This document shows, in pieces, positions 59,459 through 64,000 of a stretch of 64,000 nucleotides of DNA. The notes below the pieces were generated by a model. The model was given only the letters and a program-made list of their open reading frames with translations, was not told the DNA's origin and searched no databases. The number at the start of each line of letters is the position of its first letter. The stretch's first letter is position 1. The DNA comes from Ignavibacteriales bacterium. Its GTDB lineage: Bacteria; Bacteroidota; Ignavibacteria; Ignavibacteriales; Ignavibacteriaceae. The translations under genes and the position numbers were made by a program. The DNA is taken from assembly GCA_016714125.1 (NCBI GenBank), contig JADJNX010000006.1, positions 124,001 to 188,000 on the forward strand. Direction: 5' to 3'.

Positions 59459-60895
59459 TCACCTCTCCATAAACCAGAATGCTTCCTGCTCGGAAGTTAA
59501 CAGATTTTTTGAAGCTTCGATAACATCCTCAACATATTTTTGAGTCCGCATCCCAACAAGCACTGAAGAGACACACGGAAGTGAGGCGGTCATGATTAGA
59601 GATTTTCTTGCGAGAGAATGGCCCTTTAATTCCTGAGGGAGGTAGTTGTTCAAAATTCCGTGCAACTTCATGTTGTTCATGTTATATTTTGCAATCACAA
59701 TGGTTTGAAGAATCATGGTAAAATTCTTGACTTCCATCAAAAAGTTTTGGGCAACTTCAACAACAATACCCGGTGTGGATTCATTTTCGATAACAATCGA
59801 CTTTATCATTCTGATTCGGGGGTTGACATAAAATTCCAGAAGATCGGTAAGAGAGACGGGATTATCAAGGTCATCAAAATTTTTCATTAAAAATCTTGCA
59901 ATCCCAAATGAGTCTTTCATGTCCTGAATTTTTTCATAACCCAGTCTCATTTGACGCTTCATTTCATGAATTACAGTCTCGGCAAGCACCTCCACTTTAC
60001 GGTATGAAGCTTGTAAGTCTTTCAGGTTAAAACTTCCCTGCATATCAAAGTCACCAAGTCGTTCTATCCTGTTATTCACAATTGCATTTAGAGGGCGGTT
60101 AATTATTACCCCCAGACCTGCTTTATGAGCAAGTTTAATCGCACTTTTCCCATTTTCAGCCTGATTTACGAGGGTTAAACTGTCTTTCTCTTTAAGATTT
60201 AAGGGCAGTTGAATAACCGAGATACCTTTATCAAATTTTCCGTTTGGAGAGATTTTAAGGATTTCTTCAAGTGAGGTAAAATGTCTGTGAAAACTTTGTT
60301 GTCCAAAGGTATTGGATGAAATTCCGTAATATCGAATTCTTCCGGCTTTGCTTTCCTCTTCAAGATGTTCAAAGGCCGCTCTAAGTCGGGAATAATATTC
60401 TTTTCTAAGTTTCGACAGGTCGCGTTCGTGTGAATACATCAGGAAGTATTCGGGATTATGAATGAGGAAAAGATCGAGGTAACCACAATCCATTCGTTTA
60501 ATCGACTCAGTAATCTGGTCTTTCAGGAACGAGGGGTGGATGCAGTGCCGAAGATCGGGGGAACAATCGGTTACTTCAGGGTAAGCCAATCCCTGGGCTT
60601 CGCGTCGTTTTACCGATTCGAGGTTTTTCCCCTGAATGTATCCTGCCTTGGAGGCGATAATAAAATTACCTCTTCGAAGACTGGTGGAGACTTCAATTTC
60701 TTTTATCACTTCACCGATTAAAATTTCGCTGTTGCCATCGGAGTAGTTGGTGGAAGTATCGATAAAATTTATCCCTGAAAGAAGCGCTTTCCTTAAGGCT
60801 TCTGCCTGTGAACGCACTCTCGAATCTACCCGGTAGCTGCCGAATCCAAAAACTGACACTTCTATACCGGTTTTGCCTAAAATTCTTTTTTCCAT
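59459..60895 (-). CDS. Aldo/keto reductase with a long C-terminal extension
   Basis: The N-terminal two-thirds form an AKR barrel: GKTGIEVSVFGFGSYRVDSR, the catalytic Asp and Tyr in NFIDTSTNYSDGNSEILIG, Lys in FIIASKAGYIQG, His in LDLFLIHNPEYF, and ISSNTFGQQSF. At 478 residues it is about 130-150 longer than usual. The extra part lies mainly between INRPLNAIVNNRIERLGDFD (residue about 270) and SLPCVSSVLVGMRTQKYVED near the end, and is largely helical. Substrate is unknown. It is convergent with the carotenoid operon and has no close operon partner. Confidence 0.87.
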   Translation of the reverse strand: MEKRILGKTGIEVSVFGFGSYRVDSRVRSQAEALRKALLSGINFIDTSTNYSDGNSEILIGEVIKEIEVSTSLRRGNFIIASKAGYIQGKNLESVKRREAQGLAYPEVTDCSPDLRHCIHPSFLKDQITESIKRMDCGYLDLFLIHNPEYFLMYSHERDLSKLRKEYYSRLRAAFEHLEEESKAGRIRYYGISSNTFGQQSFHRHFTSLEEILKISPNGKFDKGISVIQLPLNLKEKDSLTLVNQAENGKSAIKLAHKAGLGVIINRPLNAIVNNRIERLGDFDMQGSFNLKDLQASYRKVEVLAETVIHEMKRQMRLGYEKIQDMKDSFGIARFLMKNFDDLDNPVSLTDLLEFYVNPRIRMIKSIVIENESTPGIVVEVAQNFLMEVKNFTMILQTIVIAKYNMNNMKLHGILNNYLPQELKGHSLARKSLIMTASLPCVSSVLVGMRTQKYVEDVIEASKNLLTSEQEAFWFMER

Positions 60896-61029
60896 GATAC
60901 TTCCTTCTCAATACAATAATTGAAATATAAATATAATAAAAAGATTGCTAATAATGAGTGAGAAGTTTTTATTTGTCGGAGGGGAGGAGGTTTTAGTCGT
61001 TATTTTTGTCGTAGAATGTTGCCGGGTAA

Positions 61030-61064
61030 AACCCCCGAATTGGATTAGAATTTCAGGGGTTAAG
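61030..61064 (-). terminator. Terminator-like hairpin at the end of the metal-export group
   Basis: On the minus strand CCCCTGAAATT and AATTCGGGGG form a stem with one bulge around CTAATCC, followed by TTTTA, nine bases after the CcdA-like stop. Confidence 0.65.
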
Positions 61065-61072
61065 GTTTAATA

Positions 61073-61774
61073 TTAATTGACAGTCAGAATGAGGTAAATA
61101 CCCCCCAAAATGACAAGGACACCACAGACTCGTTTAACCCAAAGCAGGGTTTTTGAATCGTCCGCAAAATTAAGATATTTCTGCACTACGGTTGTAAGGC
61201 TGCCGGCTGCTACGATGACACCAATATGTCCAAGGCTAAAAGCTGCGAGCAATCCTATTGACAGCGGCAGATTCTCTCCGGCGGTTGAGAACACAACCCC
61301 GAGAATTGGTGCCATGAAGGCAAAAGTGCAGGGACCAAGTCCAATACCAAATAACAGGCCCAGCACAAGTGCAGCCCACAATCCCGTCGCCTTTGTTCCA
61401 CTAAGAGTCATGGCATCCCATGGTAATTTAATGATATCCATCAGATAAAGTCCAACAACAAAAAAGACACCTGCCACGAGATAGTTTCCATATTGACCAA
61501 CATCACCCAACAACCTTCCCATAAGTGCGGTAATCAAACCGATTAATGCAATTGTTATGAGAATACCGATAGAAAATACAAGTGCTATCAGAAAGATTTT
61601 TTTCCCGGAGAGTTTCCCCCTCGAGGAAATATACCCTATGATCAGAGGGATGCTTGAGAGATGGCACGGTGAGAGTAATATACTCAAGACACCCCAACCA
61701 AATGAAGCAAAAAGTGCAAGTCCTGTGTTTTCGTAAAGTGCTTCAGAAAGCCAGGTGAAAATTGTCTCAATCAT
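61073..61774 (-). CDS. CcdA/DsbD-type transmembrane electron-transfer protein
   Basis: The 233-residue protein has six predicted helices and the two conserved cysteines of CcdA, one in LLSPCHLSSIPLIIGY and one in GIGLGPCTFAFMAPILG. CcdA proteins pass electrons from cytoplasmic thioredoxin to the outside face. Its ATG at 61774 lies three bases before the stop of the exported thioredoxin gene upstream, so the pair likely works together to keep an external thiol reduced. With Acr3 and a metal permease, this suggests a redox step tied to metalloid or metal handling. Confidence 0.87.
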   Translation of the reverse strand: MIETIFTWLSEALYENTGLALFASFGWGVLSILLSPCHLSSIPLIIGYISSRGKLSGKKIFLIALVFSIGILITIALIGLITALMGRLLGDVGQYGNYLVAGVFFVVGLYLMDIIKLPWDAMTLSGTKATGLWAALVLGLLFGIGLGPCTFAFMAPILGVVFSTAGENLPLSIGLLAAFSLGHIGVIVAAGSLTTVVQKYLNFADDSKTLLWVKRVCGVLVILGGIYLILTVN

Positions 61775-61776
61775 AA

Positions 61777-62150
61777 CTACTTCTTTTTCTTGAGTGGTTT
61801 GAGCCCTTTTTTCGTAAGAAGTTTGTCAATCTCTTTTTCAGGATAAAAACCTTCATGTCTGAAAAATTCTTTCCCTTGGAATCGAGAAAAACTTGAGTGG
61901 GGATCAGACTGATATCATATTGTTCGGCATATTTTTTTTGATCCTCTTTCCAGACATCATAAAAAATCACTTTTATCTGACTTCCATATTTCTCTTCAAT
62001 TGATTTCATGATTGGCTGCATCTGTTTGCAAGGGATACAGTTGACAGATCCAAGTTCTACAAATGTAACTATGGGTTTATCTTTTTGGGAATAAGTTGAC
62101 ACAGTCATAAAAAGTGCCAAAAGGATAAAATATTTTAACAGGGATTTCAT
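61777..62150 (-). CDS. Exported thioredoxin-like protein; one frameshift
   Basis: The start at 62150 gives a clean signal peptide (MKSLLKYFILLALFMTVSTY), while an ATG at 62162 adds four residues. The CxxC motif is in SVNCIPCKQMQPIM and the cis-proline in ISLIPTQVFLDS. One G is missing in the C3 run at 61873-61875; the corrected C-terminus reads EFFRHEGFYPEKEIDKLLTK and ends at 61777, about 124 residues. It probably receives electrons from the CcdA-like protein encoded next and acts in the periplasm. Confidence 0.87.
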
Positions 62151-62189
62151 TTTTAATTCCAATATTTAATTTTTAGTGTTGACAAAAAA

Positions 62190-63272
62190 TCACGGACACA
62201 CATCGGGTGGTTTTACGGTTCCTTCTTCCACCTCACCAAAATATTTCTTTTGGAGCCATAGAGAGACATTAACTAGACCAATCAACACTGGGACCTCCAC
62301 CAGCGGCCCAATTACTGCTGCAAATGCTTCACCAGAGTGAATACCAAATACGGCTATTGCAACTGCTATTGCAAGCTCAAAATTGTTGCTGGCGGCTGTA
62401 AAAGAGAGGGTTGCAGTTTTGGAATAATCTGCTCCAACTTTTTTTCCCATATAAAATGAGATAAAAAACATCACTATAAAATAGATCACAAGGGGAATCG
62501 CAATTCGAACCACATCAAGAGGAATTTTAACTATGAATTCACCTTTCAGTGAAAACATAACCATGATTGTAAATAGAAGTGCAATCAAGGTGATTGGACT
62601 GATTTTTGGGATAAACTTTTTTTCATACCATTCTTTTCCAAATGTTTTTAATCCAACAAACCGGGTAATCATACCTGCAAAAAATGGAATTCCGAGATAA
62701 ATTAAAACACTTTCAGCTATTTGTCCAATTGTTATATTCACCTTAAATGTCTGTAATCCAAACCATTCCGGAAGAACAGTTAAAAATACCCATGCATAAA
62801 GAGAGAAAAAGAGAATTTGGAAAATGGAGTTGAATGCAACAAGTCCCGCGGCATATTCAGTGTCACCTTTTGCAAGTTCGTTCCAGACTATCACCATTGC
62901 GATACATCTTGCAAGCCCTATCATAATCAGCCCTGCCATATAGTGGGGATAATCCTGCAGGAATACGATGGCAAGCAAAAACATCAAAACAGGACCAATT
63001 ATCCAGTTCTGCACAAGTGAGAGGATTAACACCTTAACATTTCTGAAAACATCGGGGAGTTCTTCATATTTAACTTTTGCCAGAGGTGGATACATCATCA
63101 GAATTAGTCCGATGGCGATTGGTACATTGGTTGTTCCACTCTGATAAGAATTCCAAAAATCGACAACAGATGGGAATAAATATCCCGAGGCAACCCCGAT
63201 TCCCATTGCAAGGAATATCCAGAGGGTTAAAAAACGATCGAGGAAAGAGAGTTTTTTTGTCAGAGAGCTCAT
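62190..63272 (-). CDS. Acr3-type arsenite efflux permease
   Basis: The 360-residue protein has ten membrane helices and the family landmarks LILMMYPPLAKVKYEELPDV, IGLARCIAMVIVWNELAKGD (with the essential cysteine) and SFTAASNNFELAIAVAIAVF. Acr3 exports arsenite using the proton gradient. The ATG at 63272 follows a GGAA site; a GTG three bases upstream is possible. It lies between a permease and a thioredoxin gene on the same strand. No ArsR regulator or ArsC reductase is visible before the window ends. Confidence 0.93.
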   Translation of the reverse strand: MSSLTKKLSFLDRFLTLWIFLAMGIGVASGYLFPSVVDFWNSYQSGTTNVPIAIGLILMMYPPLAKVKYEELPDVFRNVKVLILSLVQNWIIGPVLMFLLAIVFLQDYPHYMAGLIMIGLARCIAMVIVWNELAKGDTEYAAGLVAFNSIFQILFFSLYAWVFLTVLPEWFGLQTFKVNITIGQIAESVLIYLGIPFFAGMITRFVGLKTFGKEWYEKKFIPKISPITLIALLFTIMVMFSLKGEFIVKIPLDVVRIAIPLVIYFIVMFFISFYMGKKVGADYSKTATLSFTAASNNFELAIAVAIAVFGIHSGEAFAAVIGPLVEVPVLIGLVNVSLWLQKKYFGEVEEGTVKPPDVCP

Positions 63273-63288
63273 CACAAGTTCCGGTTAG

Positions 63289-64000
63289 TTAAAAAATAAA
63301 GTTGAATAAAAATCCGGTCAGCATTATTCCCGTACCGACAACACCCACAAAAGTGAGGATTAATTGTATTTTAAGTACTTTTTTAAGGATTATCATTTCG
63401 GGCAAAGAAAGCGCAATCACCGACATCATAAAAGCCAAAACTGTACCGAGTGAAGCACCTTTTTCGAGCAGTGCCTGCACAATTGGAATTATTCCTGCAG
63501 CGTTTGAATACATCGGTATTCCAATCAAAACAGAAAGGGGAACCGACCACCAGGCTGATTTTCCCATAAATGAAGCCATAAAGTCTTCAGGTACATATCC
63601 ATGAATCCCAGCTCCAACTGCTATTCCGATGACAACATAAACCCATACCTTAGCCACTATCTCCTTTACTGCTTCGATACCCTTATCGATTCTTTCAGCG
63701 AAAGAGATTTTTCTTCTTCAACATCACCGTTATTCGTTTTTATCTGATAAACCCAGCTTTCAACATATTTTTCGAGACCAAGTTTTCCTATAATAAAACC
63801 GGCAAAGATTGCGATGAAGAGTCCGGATGTAACATAAATCAGAGCGGTTTTCCAGCCAAAGAGTCCAAAAAGGAGAACAACAGCTACTTCATTAACCATT
63901 GGTGCGGCAATCAAAAAAGAAAAAGTGACACCCAGGGGGACTCCACTCTCTATAAATCCCAAGAAGAGAGGAATGGCTGAGCATGAGCAGAACGGAGTAA
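63289..64000 (-). CDS. UPF0718/ArsP-type permease, partial at window edge; one frameshift
   Basis: The gene enters from the right edge, so its N-terminus is missing. The first visible residues TPFCSCSAIPLFLGFIESG carry the cysteine motif of this permease family, followed by FLIAAPMVNEVAVVLLFGLF, later VGAGIHGYVPEDF and GIPMYSNAAGIIPIVQALLE. One base is missing in the T5 run at 63708-63712; reading continues as ISFAERIDKGIEAVKEIVAK. Members include ArsP (organoarsenical efflux) and SO_0444-type metal exporters. Its place next to Acr3 supports metalloid export; the precise substrate is not set. Confidence 0.85.

Overview
The window looks like a piece of chromosome from a member of the Ignavibacteria (Bacteroidota/Chlorobiota lineage). 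Several secreted proteins end in a type IX secretion (Por) sorting domain of the form NYPNPFNPST, outer-membrane PorV-like and TonB-dependent proteins are present, and the carotenoid and housekeeping genes are of Bacteroidota/Chlorobi character. The genus assignment is inference; no rRNA or other marker gene is present.

A caution applies to the whole window: about twenty genes are broken by a single-base shift, nearly always in a short homopolymer, and reading continues in a conserved protein in the next frame. Three core genes (aspS, priA, lysA) also carry an in-frame stop. This looks like uncorrected read error rather than gene decay, so such genes are annotated at full span with the shift noted.

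Region 1 (1-22.2 kb) is a beta-1,3-glucan (laminarin-type) utilisation locus: the end of a sigma-54 activator, a sigma-54 promoter and sodium/solute symporter, a secreted carbohydrate-binding protein, a TonB receptor, a large secreted Asp/Asn-rich protein, a PorV-like barrel, then GH16 (circularly permuted), GH3, GH5-CBM6, GH81-PKD-CBM6 and a GH128 lipoprotein. Predicted locations form a relay: secreted endo-enzymes, a surface lipoprotein, TonB uptake, periplasmic beta-glucosidase, inner-membrane sugar import. No SusD-like gene is seen.

Region 2 (22.2-36.9 kb) is accessory: YceI and pirin proteins, a Crp/Fnr regulator, a PLP desulfhydrase, a serine hydrolase, two tiny membrane proteins, a mobile mystery A/B (HTH/Fic) pair, a flavin reductase, a glycerophosphodiester phosphodiesterase lipoprotein with barrel proteins, a second sigma-54 promoter before a CIA30 gene, tRNA-Asn with degenerate tandem copies, and most of the dispersed intergenic repeats.

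Region 3 (37-50 kb) holds a CarH-like B12-domain regulator, priA, lysA, a class II photolyase, a DraRnl-type RNA ligase, aspS, rmuC and a YpdA-like reductase. Region 4 (50-59.4 kb) is a carotenoid operon: CrtI-family proteins, CrtB, a CrtYcd-type cyclase, a second CrtI/CrtD-like gene lacking its N-terminal part, an acyltransferase, a GT2 glycosyltransferase, CruF and a CrtW-type ketolase, consistent with a keto-gamma-carotene glycoside ester. Region 5 (59.4-64 kb) has an aldo/keto reductase and a minus-strand metalloid/metal export group: permease, Acr3, thioredoxin, CcdA-like protein.
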